A stretch of 64,000 nucleotides of DNA. It comes from Isoptericola chiayiensis (lineage in GTDB: Bacteria > Actinomycetota > Actinomycetes > Actinomycetales > Cellulomonadaceae). The position numbers and the translations under genes are program-made. The notes under the pieces were generated by a model, which had not been told where the DNA came from, searched no databases, and saw nothing but the letters and a program-made list of their open reading frames with translations. The stretch lies in the NCBI RefSeq assembly GCF_013149805.1, contig NZ_JABEZT010000003.1:434001-498000 (forward strand), given 5' to 3'. Shown here piece after piece: positions 39,678 to 47,516 of the stretch; positions within the stretch are counted from its first letter, which is position 1, and each line of letters opens with the position of its first letter.

Positions 39678-40679
39678 ATGTCGTACGTCCAGGCGCTCGT
39701 CCCTCCGCAGCACGCCGCGAACCACGTGCTCGTCCTGCCCGACGGAGGTGGGCCCTCGGTCGTCGAGCTGGCCTCCGCCTGGTTCGCGGACGTGCGGTGG
39801 CTGCGCGAGCCGCAGGCCGCGACGACGGCCGCGCCGATTCGGGGTGCGCGGTTCCGGGGCATGGCGGCGTCGGAGTCCCGCAGCGCGGGCCCCGGCGTGC
39901 TGGGCATCGGCGCGGAGCACGGCGCTGCCGGGCCCTTCCCGGTCGCGGCCGAGGTGGCGCCGCAGGCGGGCCTCGACCGGGCGGCCTCGGCGTACGCGCT
40001 CGGACGGGTGGACGGGATGATCGACCGGCGCCAGGGTCCGCCGGCCGTGACCGACGACCGGGACGGCATCGCCCGGGCGTTCGCGGCCGGGTTGCCGGAG
40101 GGCGAGGAGCTGCGGCTGGTGCAGTTCGGCGTGGCCGCCGCCCGCAAGCTGGGCGGCTCGCTCCTGGCGGACGGGCGACACCTGCTGCGGCCGGACCCGA
40201 CGGCGACCGTGGACCTCACCCTGTACTCCGCGCACCCGATCGCCCCGGCGGACCTGCTGGGTCTGCTGCGCTCCCAGGTGGCCACCGCCGACCTGGCGGA
40301 CGAGCGCACCGCACCCGACGGCAGCCGGACCTACCGGGCGGTGGCGGCCACCCCCTACGACGGGACGATCACGGCGGAGGTCGAGCACGTGGACCGCGTC
40401 CCGCGGGCGCTGGCCGACCTCGACTGGCGCGAGTACGGCCCGCACGTGGTCCGCGTCGGCTGGACGCCGCAGGACCCTTACGAGCTGCAGGTGGAGCAGC
40501 CGTCCGGCGTGCACGTCATCGCCCGCGCCCGCATGCGGGCGATGGTCGCCCGGCTGGTGCTCCTGCTGCAGGCGCGGCTCGGCGGCGTGGTGGTGGACGA
40601 CGGCGCCTTCGTGGCGACGACGGCGGAGATCGAGCGCCGTACCGACGAGCAGCGGACGGCGTCCCGCGCCTGGGTGTGA
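39678..40679 (+). CDS. Unknown protein, paralogue of the gene at 43472
   Basis: The 333-residue protein is predicted soluble with mixed alpha/beta structure and no signal peptide. I do not recognise a named domain. The segments TDDRDGIARAFAAGLPEGEE, AAARKLGGS and LLRPDPTATVDLTLYS align with DRDGLARAFPRALPNREEE, AAARRLGGS and VLRPDPAAAVDLTVWS of the gene at 43472, so the two are paralogues. The ATG follows TAGGTT by 7 nt without a ribosome binding site. A DnaA-box-like sequence begins 2 bp after the stop. Confidence 0.82.
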   Translation: MSYVQALVPPQHAANHVLVLPDGGGPSVVELASAWFADVRWLREPQAATTAAPIRGARFRGMAASESRSAGPGVLGIGAEHGAAGPFPVAAEVAPQAGLDRAASAYALGRVDGMIDRRQGPPAVTDDRDGIARAFAAGLPEGEELRLVQFGVAAARKLGGSLLADGRHLLRPDPTATVDLTLYSAHPIAPADLLGLLRSQVATADLADERTAPDGSRTYRAVAATPYDGTITAEVEHVDRVPRALADLDWREYGPHVVRVGWTPQDPYELQVEQPSGVHVIARARMRAMVARLVLLLQARLGGVVVDDGAFVATTAEIERRTDEQRTASRAWV

Positions 40680-41015
40680 GTTGTCCACAGGTGTGTGGAT
40701 CACGGCGTGTCGTCGCGCCGACCTGCGGTGATCCGGTGAATCGTCGGTGTCCCGGGCGGGCCGACGACGCCCCCCGGAGGCCCCGGAACGGTCCGGTACG
40801 GGCTCAGATCCGCGGGATTCCGCGGTTCTCCGGCTGTCGGAGCTCGTTCGCGCGGTCGCAACGCGGCGTTCGGGCCGTCCGGTGGGAGCGTGTGCGACAC
40901 GTCACAGGCACCGTGCTGTCCACAGATTTTTTCCACAGGGGTGTGGACGGTGTGGGGATTCCGCGGCTCCGGCTGTGGACGAACCTGTGGCCGAAAACTC
41001 GGTCCCGCGGACCCC

Positions 41016-41044
41016 TTGCAGCGGCCCCGACAGGGGGTTAGAAA
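41016..41044 (+). promoter_or_regulatory. Candidate promoter inside the gene-free interval
   Basis: TTGCAG (41016-41021) and TAGAAA (41039-41044) are separated by 17 bp. A transcript from about 41051 would reach the hairpin at 41340-41376, giving an RNA of about 325 nt without a convincing protein. This is speculative. Confidence 0.3.
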
Positions 41045-41339
41045 CTTCGGTAGCGGTCTCGCCGGCAGGACCTCTCGACCTCGCGGAGACGTGAGGAGGG
41101 GGACCGGGCGGCGGGTCCACGGTCGACCGGAGAACGACGGGCCGATCCGCACCCAGGTGCGGGCCGCGGGTGACGACGCGGGTGCCCGGCGGGGCCGGAA
41201 GACCAGCCGCGTCCGGGCTCCTGCGGAGAACGGACCGACCGGGGCGACGACGCACCAGGCCCCGCCGGTCCGGCAGGGCGATCCGGGGCCGTGACGTCGA
41301 CACGGCGCCCCGCCAGCGATCGCGTGGGGAACGCGGTCC

Positions 41340-41376
41340 TGCCGAGGCCCCCCGGCCGCCCCGGGGGGCCTCGGCA
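41340..41376. terminator. Strong hairpin upstream of the pirin gene
   Basis: TGCCGAGGCCCCCCGG (41340-41355) and its perfect complement (41361-41376) enclose a 5-nt loop. It lies 24 bp before the -10 box of the pirin gene and 660 bp after the previous stop, too far to serve that gene, so it may end an unrecognised transcript or insulate the pirin promoter. Confidence 0.6.
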
Positions 41377-41411
41377 TCGCCCGGTCGGCTCGCCGCGCGT
41401 AATCTCGGTGG

Positions 41412-42455
41412 ATGAGCAACCTCGAGACGCGACCGGCCGAGCAGGTCTGCGGCCCCGACCCGGGCGAGTCCGTCGAGCTGCTCTCCGCCCGTGACGTGCC
41501 GCTCGGCGGCCCCCGGGCCATGACGGTGCGGCGCACCATCCCGCAACGACGCCGGTCCCTCGTGGGCGCCTGGTGCTTCTGCGACCACTACGGCCCCGAC
41601 GACGTCGCCACCTCGGCGGGGATGCAGGTGCCGCCCCACCCGCACATCGGGCTGCAGACCGTGACCTGGCTGTTCGCCGGCGAGATCCTGCACCGCGACT
41701 CGGTGGGCTCCACCCAGCGCGTCCGCCCGGGCGAGCTCAACCTCATGACCGCCGGACGCGGCATCTCCCACTCCGAGGAGTCCCCGGCGGGGACGCCCGA
41801 GCAGCCCCGCCCGCCGATGCTGCACGGGGTGCAGCTGTGGACGGTGCTGCCGTCCACCGCCCGGGACGTGGAGCCGGCCTTCAGCCACCACGACGACCTC
41901 CCGGTCGCCCAGACCGCGGGGGCACGCGTCCAGGTGCTGCTCGGCTCGCTGCAGGTCGCCGGGGAGCGACTGGTGTCGCCCGCGCCGACGTACACGCCCC
42001 TCGTGGGTGCCCAGCTCGACCTCGACGCCGGGACCGAGCTCGACCTCGACGTCGACGCGGGGTTCGAGCACGCCCTGCTCGTCGACGCCGGGCCGGCCAC
42101 GTTCGCCGACACGGTGGTGCCGCCGTCGGACCTCGCCTACGTCCCGCCCGGCCGCACCCGCCTGCGGGTCACCGCCGGCACCGAGCCCGTGCGCGCGATG
42201 CTGCTCGGCGGCGTGCCGTTCGAGGAGGACGTCGTCATGTGGTGGAACTTCGTGGGGCGCACGCACGAGGAGATCGTCGCCGCACGGGCCGACTGGTCCG
42301 CCCAGGTCGCCGACCTGCCCGACGGCGGCACCGACTACGCCGCCGGCGCCGACCGGCGCCGCTTCGGCCGGGTCGACGGGTACGACGGCGGACCGCTGCG
42401 AGCGCCGGCGCTGCCCGACGTGCGCCTGCGGCCGCGCCGTCGCCCGCCGGGCTGA
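41412..42455 (+). CDS. Pirin-family protein
   Basis: The 347-residue protein is a bicupin. The metal-binding motif is visible as PPHPHIGLQTVTWLF with a later His/Glu in GRGISHSEESP, and a pirin C-terminal domain follows (ALLVDAG, RAMLLGGVPFEEDVVMWWNFVG). Pirins act as quercetin dioxygenases or redox-sensing regulators; the role here is unknown. The ATG lies 6 nt after TAATCT with no ribosome binding site. A bidirectional terminator and tRNA-Gly follow. Confidence 0.93.
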   Translation: MSNLETRPAEQVCGPDPGESVELLSARDVPLGGPRAMTVRRTIPQRRRSLVGAWCFCDHYGPDDVATSAGMQVPPHPHIGLQTVTWLFAGEILHRDSVGSTQRVRPGELNLMTAGRGISHSEESPAGTPEQPRPPMLHGVQLWTVLPSTARDVEPAFSHHDDLPVAQTAGARVQVLLGSLQVAGERLVSPAPTYTPLVGAQLDLDAGTELDLDVDAGFEHALLVDAGPATFADTVVPPSDLAYVPPGRTRLRVTAGTEPVRAMLLGGVPFEEDVVMWWNFVGRTHEEIVAARADWSAQVADLPDGGTDYAAGADRRRFGRVDGYDGGPLRAPALPDVRLRPRRRPPG

Positions 42456-42510
42456 GACCGGGCGGGGACCGGGGCCGGAGACCGGCACCGGGGCACGGAC
42501 CGGAGACGGC

Positions 42511-42541
42511 GAAGGGCCCGGCCGTGACGGCCGGGCCCTTC
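42511..42541. terminator. Bidirectional terminator between pirin and tRNA-Gly
   Basis: GAAGGGCCCGGCC (42511-42523) and GGCCGGGCCCTTC (42529-42541) pair around GTGAC. The A/T ends of the stem give a short T run on either strand. It serves the plus-strand pirin gene and the minus-strand tRNA. Confidence 0.8.
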
Positions 42542-42547
42542 GAGCGG

Positions 42548-42618
42548 AGCGGGTGACGGGAATCGAACCCGCGCTGTCAGCTTGGGAAGCTGAAGTTCTA
42601 CCATTGAACTACACCCGC
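42548..42618 (-). tRNA. tRNA-Gly (anticodon CCC)
   Basis: Read on the minus strand the 71-nt gene folds as a complete cloverleaf. The acceptor stem GCGGGTG/CACCCGC is perfect. The D arm has AGTTCAATGGTAGAACT. The anticodon stem CAGC/GCTG with loop TTCCCAA gives CCC, and the T arm has GGGTTCGATTCCC. The discriminator is U73, as expected for glycine. The CCA end is not encoded. It reads GGG codons. Confidence 0.97.
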
Positions 42619-42791
42619 GCGGCGCACCGACGTCGATGCGCGCACGGCGATCATACCCAACTGCGCCCGAGACCCGAAAACGGGCGTCCGACCAGCGTGT
42701 GGACCCGTCCGCCGAGGCCGGAGGCATGTCGCCCCGGTTCTTCTCCCGGGCGCGGGCGGCGCGACCTGCGCCGCGGGGCTACCGTGTGCTG

Positions 42792-43367
42792 GTGCTGCTC
42801 TCCGACCGCGACATCCGAGCCGAGATCGACGCCGGGCGGGTCGAGCTCGACCCCTACGACCCGGCGATGATCCAGCCGTCGTCCATCGACGTGCGCCTGG
42901 ACCGCTTCTTCCGCCTCTTCGACAACCACCGGTATCCGTTCATCGACCCGTCCGAGGAGCAGCCCGAGCTGACGCGGCTCGTCGAGGTGGACGCCGGCGA
43001 GCCCATGGTGCTGCACCCGGGGGAGTTCGTGCTCGGCTCCACCTACGAGGCGGTATCCCTGCCGGACGACGTCGCCGCCCGCCTCGAGGGCAAGTCGTCG
43101 CTGGGACGTCTCGGCCTGCTGACGCACAGCACCGCGGGGTTCATCGACCCGGGCTTCTCGGGCCACGTCACGCTCGAGCTGAGCAACGTCGCCACCCTGC
43201 CGATCACGCTGTGGCCCGGGATGAAGATCGGTCAGCTCTGCTTCTTCCGCCTGTCGTCCCCGGCGGAGCACCCCTACGGCTCGGAGCGGTACGGCTCGCG
43301 CTACCAGGGGCAGCGGGGTCCGACGGCGAGCCGGTCCTGGCAGTCCTTCCACCGTACCGACGTATGA
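42792..43367 (+). CDS. dcd: dCTP deaminase
   Basis: The enzyme turns dCTP into dUTP (or, in bifunctional forms, to dUMP) for dTTP synthesis. The 191-residue protein starts [16 protein letters not shown] at residue 2 and has the nucleotide-binding block [20 protein letters not shown] and the C-terminal [12 protein letters not shown]. The length is exactly that of many actinobacterial Dcd proteins. The GTG at 42792 lies 6 nt after TACCGT; GTG 42786 and longer frames do not fit homologues. The nearby tRNA is divergent. Confidence 0.96.
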   Translation: MLLSDRDIRAEIDAGRVELDPYDPAMIQPSSIDVRLDRFFRLFDNHRYPFIDPSEEQPELTRLVEVDAGEPMVLHPGEFVLGSTYEAVSLPDDVAARLEGKSSLGRLGLLTHSTAGFIDPGFSGHVTLELSNVATLPITLWPGMKIGQLCFFRLSSPAEHPYGSERYGSRYQGQRGPTASRSWQSFHRTDV

Positions 43368-43471
43368 ACCCCTACTACCGGGGTGGCAGACGTCGGTACG
43401 CTCGGTCCCGCCGCGCGGGGTCTGCGACCAGCCAGACCACCGTGCTCCGGTCCCGGAAGGAGCTCCGCCAG

Positions 43472-44599
43472 ATGGCCAAGCAGTCGCCGCCGTCACTGCC
43501 ACCGCTGCCCGCCGCCACCACGAAGGGGCACCAGGCGCGCCACCTGCTGGCGGTGCCCGACGACGTGCTCGTCGACGAGGTCGAGGTGCTGGCCGTCTCC
43601 CGCTTCTCGGGGACGCGCTGGGACGTGGTCCCCTCCGACATGCCGGGCGCCGACCTGCCCGCCGGTCGCATCGCCTCCCCGGGCGAGCCGGGGGTGCTGC
43701 GGCTGACCCGGCACAGCCACGTGCACGGACCCTACGCGCCGCGCGGCGACGGCTTCGAGCTCGGGCTGCCGCCCGGCACCGCGATGGTGTTCGACGTCGT
43801 CACCCCGCGGGAGCGCTGGGACGACCCGCCCGCGTCCTTCGGCGGAGACCGGGACGGGCTCGCCCGCGCCTTCCCCCGGGCGCTGCCGAACCGCGAGGAG
43901 GAGCGGGTGGTGCGCTGGCTGATCGCCGCGGCGCGGCGCCTCGGCGGTTCCACACGGCTCGACGTGGCGGCCCTGTGGGACCCCGCGGAGGCCGCCCGGC
44001 GCGACGCCGGGGCCGGTGTGGTGCTGCGCCCCGACCCGGCCGCCGCCGTCGACCTGACGGTCTGGTCCGACGTGTGGCTCGACCCGCAGGCCGCGCACCG
44101 CGTCCTGCAGGCCGTGCATCCGCGCGTCGTCCTGGCGACCCAGGGCGCCGACTACCAGGGCCCGCCCGAGGGCATCGCGGAGAAGCCCCTCTACCCGGGC
44201 GAGAAGATGGACCCGGACGTGCGCCGCGAGCTGCACGCCCGCGCCGACGACTACGACATCGCGGCGCTGCAGGCGCCGATCGTGCTCGACGGGTACGGGC
44301 TGACCATCGACCTCGGCCACGACGGCTACGTCACCGTCGAGGTCAACGGCGACGAGGTCCTGCCGCTGCTCGTCAAGGAGCTGCCGTGGGCCGGGTCCGG
44401 CGCCATCTGCTACCGCGTCGTGTGGGACCCGCCGGACCAGGCCGAGTCGCAGATGGAGTTCCCCCAGCCCGCCCTCGTGGTGGCCCGCAAGCGGGCCGCC
44501 GACCTGGTGGGCCGGGTGGCGCTCGCCCTGCACGAGGCCGTCGGCGGCGAGATCGCCGACGAGGCCGAGTTCCTGCTCGCCCCCGAGGACCTGCGCTGA
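43472..44599 (+). CDS. Unknown protein, paralogue of the gene at 39678
   Basis: The 375-residue soluble protein has no recognised named domain. It shares three blocks with the gene at 39678: DRDGLARAFPRALP, AAARRLGGS and VLRPDPAAAVDLTVWS. It is about 40 residues longer, mostly in a central insertion around residues 175-270. AAGGAG precedes the ATG at about 10 nt. It lies 104 bp after dcd on the same strand. Both paralogues are predicted cytosolic; I do not assign a function. Confidence 0.82.
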   Translation: MAKQSPPSLPPLPAATTKGHQARHLLAVPDDVLVDEVEVLAVSRFSGTRWDVVPSDMPGADLPAGRIASPGEPGVLRLTRHSHVHGPYAPRGDGFELGLPPGTAMVFDVVTPRERWDDPPASFGGDRDGLARAFPRALPNREEERVVRWLIAAARRLGGSTRLDVAALWDPAEAARRDAGAGVVLRPDPAAAVDLTVWSDVWLDPQAAHRVLQAVHPRVVLATQGADYQGPPEGIAEKPLYPGEKMDPDVRRELHARADDYDIAALQAPIVLDGYGLTIDLGHDGYVTVEVNGDEVLPLLVKELPWAGSGAICYRVVWDPPDQAESQMEFPQPALVVARKRAADLVGRVALALHEAVGGEIADEAEFLLAPEDLR

Positions 44600-44655
44600 T
44601 CGCGGCAGTTGCCGAGGTCATATCAGGGAGCGACCCTCCGGTGCAGGACGACCCG

Positions 44656-45186
44656 TCAGTCCTTGCAGTCGTCGACGACGTAGCCGATGACGCCCCCGAC
44701 GGCCCCTCCGATGGCGGCTCCTGTCGGGCCGCCGAGTGCGCCGCCGATGATCGCTCCTGCTCCGGTGAGCAGCCCCTGGTAGTCGCGGTTGCTCTTGGCG
44801 AAGACGACGGTCGTGCCGTCGTCCCCGGGCGTGGCCTCATAGGACCCGACGGCGGACGATGCCAGGACGAGAGCGACGGGGCTGGCGTCGCCACGTGCGA
44901 GCAGCTCGTCGTGCATGTCACGCACAGCGAAGTATTCTCGTGCGGCGATCGGCCCTTTGCGCTCGGACGTGTCTCGGCCCGGCGCGGGCCTCCCGGTCGC
45001 GTGCATCCGGGTCACGACATCCCGCTCGTGCGCGGTGATCCACCCGAGTTCCTCGAGCCGGGCGAAGACAAGGCGGGCGGCGACAGCGCGGTCCCCACGC
45101 GCTTCTCTCATGTAGCGTCGCGCTTCGCTCAGCGCTGCGTGCTGTAGGTCGGCAACTCCGATTCCGACGTGGGACGTGGCATCCAT
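44656..45186 (-). CDS. Unknown protein with a C-terminal glycine zipper
   Basis: The 176-residue protein has a mainly helical N-terminal part and ends in a Gly-rich hydrophobic stretch, GAGAIIGGALGGPTGAAIGG followed by AVGGVIGYVV, which has the GxxxG spacing of a glycine-zipper membrane hairpin. GAGGAGG gives a strong ribosome binding site before the ATG. The codon choice looks less GC-biased than that of its neighbours, so a recent arrival is possible. Similar zippers occur in small membrane-active or envelope proteins, but I do not assign a role. Confidence 0.75.
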   Translation of the reverse strand: MDATSHVGIGVADLQHAALSEARRYMREARGDRAVAARLVFARLEELGWITAHERDVVTRMHATGRPAPGRDTSERKGPIAAREYFAVRDMHDELLARGDASPVALVLASSAVGSYEATPGDDGTTVVFAKSNRDYQGLLTGAGAIIGGALGGPTGAAIGGAVGGVIGYVVDDCKD

Positions 45187-45293
45187 GGCTCCTCCTCGGT
45201 CGTCGGAGCGGCTGAGTAGCCATCTCCACCATGAAGGGAGCGCCCGCCACCCTCCGAGATACCGGCCGACGCCGAGAGTCGTGCCGCCGCCGG

Positions 45294-45800
45294 TCAGCCC
45301 GCGCGCTCGCGGGCCAGCAGCGACTCCTTGACGGCGGTGCCGTAGCGGAAGCCGCCGAGCGTGCCGTCGCTGCGCAGCACCCGGTGGCAGGGCACGAACA
45401 GCGCGGCAGCGTTGTGCGCGCACGCCCCGGCCGCGGCCCGGACGGCGGCGGGTCGGCCCGCCTGCGCCGCGTACTCGGTGTAGGTGACGGGTTCGCCGGC
45501 AGGCACGGCGCGCAGCGCCTCCCACGCCTGCTCGCGGAACGGTCCGGAGCGCTGGCGCACCGGGACCTGTGCGACGGCGGTCACGTCGCCCGCGTAGTAG
45601 GCCCGCACGGCCGCGACCGGTGCCGCGACGTCGGTGCCGTCGTCGGGCACGCCCGGCACCTGGTCGGGGCGCAGCGCCGGGTGCACGAGCGCGACCAGCG
45701 ACGCGGCGTCAGCGGTCCAGCCCGAGGCGAGCACGACGCCGTCGTCGGCGACGATCGTGAACGGTCCGTCGGGGGTGTCGAGCGTGGTGGCGGAGGTCAT
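45294..45800 (-). CDS. ogt: Methylated-DNA-[protein]-cysteine S-methyltransferase
   Basis: This suicide repair protein removes methyl groups from O6-methylguanine. The 168-residue protein has the active-site motif PCHRV with acceptor C138, the DNA-binding block PVTYTEYAAQAGRPAAVRAA and the closing GTLGGFRYG. AAGGA precedes the ATG at 9 nt. Its start overlaps the stop of the Ada-AlkA gene upstream, so both are made from one message. Confidence 0.95.
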   Translation of the reverse strand: MTSATTLDTPDGPFTIVADDGVVLASGWTADAASLVALVHPALRPDQVPGVPDDGTDVAAPVAAVRAYYAGDVTAVAQVPVRQRSGPFREQAWEALRAVPAGEPVTYTEYAAQAGRPAAVRAAAGACAHNAAALFVPCHRVLRSDGTLGGFRYGTAVKESLLARERAG

Positions 45801-47431
45801 CGGGTGGTCCTTCCTCGGGAACGGGCAGGGGCGGGTCGGGGGCGGCGCCACAGGTGCCCGACGGCGTAGGAGCGCCAGGGGGCCCAGGCGGCGGCCCGGT
45901 CGGGGGTCACGGGGCGCAGCGCGGCGTCGCCGGGGAGCCAGACGTCGGGGTCGCCGAGCACCCGCATCCCGACGTACGCGGCGGTCCACGGCCCGATGCC
46001 GTGCCGTGCCTGCAGGGCGGTGGTGAGCTCGGCGCGGTCCTGCCCGACGTCGACCGTGAGGTCCCCGCTCGCCAGGTCGGCCGCGGCGGCGGCCAGCGTG
46101 GCGCGCTGCCGGGCGGGCAGGCGCAGCGTCCCGGCCGTCTCGGCGACGGCGGCCGGCTCCGGGAAGAGGCGCGTCAGCCCGGCGAAGCCCGACGCGTACG
46201 GCGCGCCGGCGGACGCGGCGAGCCGGGACAGGTGGGTGCGGGCCGCGGCCACGGAGATCTGCTGCCCGACGACGGCGCGGGTGACGAGCTCGTGGGCGTC
46301 GGCGGCGCCGGGCATCCGCAGGCCGGGTGCGGCCCGCACGGAGCCGGCGAGCAGCGGGTCGGCGCCGAGCGCGGCGTCGATCGCCACCGGGTCGGCGTCG
46401 AGGTCGAGGAGCCGCCGGGTGCGGGCGACGGCGGTGGCGACGTCGGCGAGCGCCGTCAGCTCGAGCCGCACGTCGACGCGTCCGGGGCCGACGGCGGTGC
46501 CCGCGCGGATCTCGACGGCGCCCGGGCCGTGGGGCAGGCGCAGGGTGCGCGCGTACCGGAGCTCGCCGTCGTCGGTCGCTGCACCGTCGGTCGCTGGACC
46601 GCCGCTGATCCCTGTGCCGCCGCTGATCCCTGTGCCGCCGCTGATCCCTGTGCCGCCGCTGGTCCCCGGGCCGTCGGCGGCCTCCACGCCGTCGACGGCG
46701 CGTGCGGCGAGGAAGGCGATCGTGCCGGTGGCGTCGAACGGCTCGCGGACGGGCAGGGTGAGCCGCAGGTGCACGACGCGGGGTGATGCCGGTTCTTCCG
46801 GCCGCACCATGCCGACGCGTGGCCTGTCGGACCCGACGGTGCGGCCGCGGCGGGCGCGGAGCTCGGAGGGGGAGGTGGCGAACACCTCCCGCACGGTGTC
46901 GTTGAGCTGGCGGATGCTGCCGAACCCGGCGGCGAACGCGACGTCCGATACCGCCAGGTCGGTCCCGGTGAGCAGCGCGCGGGCGGTCTGGGCGCGCTGG
47001 GCCCGCGCGAGGGCGAGCGGTCCGGCGCCCAGCTCGGTGCGCAGCAGCCGGTGCACGTGCCGGGGGCTGTACCCGAGCCGGGAGGCCAGGCCGTCGACGC
47101 CCTCGCGGTCCACCACGCCGTCGCCGATCAGCCGCATCGCCCGTCCGGCGAGGTCCCCGCGCTGGTCCCAGGCGGGGGTGCCCGGGCTGGCCTCCGGCAG
47201 GCAGCGCTTGCAGGCGCGGTAGCCGGCGTCGTGCGCGGCGGCGCTGGTCAGGTAGAAGGTGACGTTCGTCGGCCGGGGCGTACGGGCCGGGCAGGAGGGG
47301 CGGCAGTAGATGCCGGTGGTGCGCACGGCCGTCACGAACTGCCCGTCGAACCGGGCGTCGCGGGCGGCGATCGCGCGGTACCGCTCCGCGAACTGCTCCC
47401 CGTGCTGCTCGGTGGCCGGCTGCGTGGTCAT
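45797..47431 (-). CDS. Ada-AlkA fusion: methyl-sensing AraC activator with DNA-3-methyladenine glycosylase
   Basis: The 544-residue protein has three parts. First is an Ada zinc domain with four cysteines C43, C47, C74 and C77 (IYCRPSCPARTP and CKRCLPE); C43 corresponds to the methylphosphotriester acceptor of Ada. Then an AraC helix-turn-helix follows (about 95-185, DVAFAAGFGSIRQLND). Last is an AlkA glycosylase (about 215-540) with the helix-hairpin-helix HGIGPWTAAYVGMRVLGD and the catalytic Asp in WLPGDAAL. It senses methylation, activates transcription and excises alkylated bases. A tandem repeat inserts a Gly-rich loop at about 263-287. The ogt gene overlaps its end, completing an adaptive-response operon. 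Confidence 0.94.
   Translation of the reverse strand: MTTQPATEQHGEQFAERYRAIAARDARFDGQFVTAVRTTGIYCRPSCPARTPRPTNVTFYLTSAAAHDAGYRACKRCLPEASPGTPAWDQRGDLAGRAMRLIGDGVVDREGVDGLASRLGYSPRHVHRLLRTELGAGPLALARAQRAQTARALLTGTDLAVSDVAFAAGFGSIRQLNDTVREVFATSPSELRARRGRTVGSDRPRVGMVRPEEPASPRVVHLRLTLPVREPFDATGTIAFLAARAVDGVEAADGPGTSGGTGISGGTGISGGTGISGGPATDGAATDDGELRYARTLRLPHGPGAVEIRAGTAVGPGRVDVRLELTALADVATAVARTRRLLDLDADPVAIDAALGADPLLAGSVRAAPGLRMPGAADAHELVTRAVVGQQISVAAARTHLSRLAASAGAPYASGFAGLTRLFPEPAAVAETAGTLRLPARQRATLAAAAADLASGDLTVDVGQDRAELTTALQARHGIGPWTAAYVGMRVLGDPDVWLPGDAALRPVTPDRAAAWAPWRSYAVGHLWRRPRPAPARSRGRTTR
46599..46670. repeat. 18-bp in-frame tandem repeat in the Ada-AlkA gene
   Basis: Three identical units of CCGCCGCTGATCCCTGTG (46599-46616, 46617-46634, 46635-46652) are followed by a degenerate fourth to 46670. 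Just before them a 15-bp unit CGTCGGTCGCTG-AC is present twice. On the coding strand they give repeats of Gly-Thr-Gly-Ile-Ser-Gly within the AlkA N-terminal subdomain. Confidence 0.92.
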
Positions 47432-47516
47432 GGAGCCATCGTCGCGTGCTCCGACCGTCCGTCGCTAGCGGGAATCGGACACGACGGCCGCGGTGCCGGC
47501 AGGGTCAGCGGCGCCG

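Larger units (their letters stand above)
40680..41411. other. 732-bp gene-free interval with DnaA-box-like sites
   Basis: I see no convincing reading frame here: all frames are Arg/Pro-rich and lack ribosome binding sites. The left 310 bp hold TTGTCCACA (40681-40689, exact actinobacterial DnaA box), CTGTCCACA (40916), TTTTCCACA (40929), TGTGGACGG (40942), TGTGGACGA (40974) and two 16-bp palindromes TCCACAGG[T/G]GTGTGGA-like (40684-40699, 40932-40947). A direct repeat GGGATTCCGCGG...CTCCGGCTGT occurs at 40814-40837 and 40955-40976. The right part holds a candidate promoter (41016-41044) and a strong hairpin (41340-41376). Confidence 0.6.

Noticed and set aside
40680-41050. Chromosomal origin of replication (oriC)
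   Set aside because: DnaA-box-like sites are present, but the origin genes dnaA, dnaN, recF, gyrB and rpmH are absent and there is no AT-rich unwinding region.
40890-41294. A 134-codon plus-strand frame in the gene-free interval
   Set aside because: It has no ribosome binding site or well-placed -10 box, is rich in Arg, Gly, Pro and Cys in a disordered pattern, and crosses the candidate promoter.
41040-41376. RNase P RNA or tmRNA in the gene-free interval
   Set aside because: The conserved GAGGAAAGTCC-type and GTTTCGAC-type core words are not there on either strand.
42548-42618. Integrated element at tRNA-Gly
   Set aside because: No integrase gene, no repeat of the tRNA 3' end, and housekeeping genes lie on both sides.
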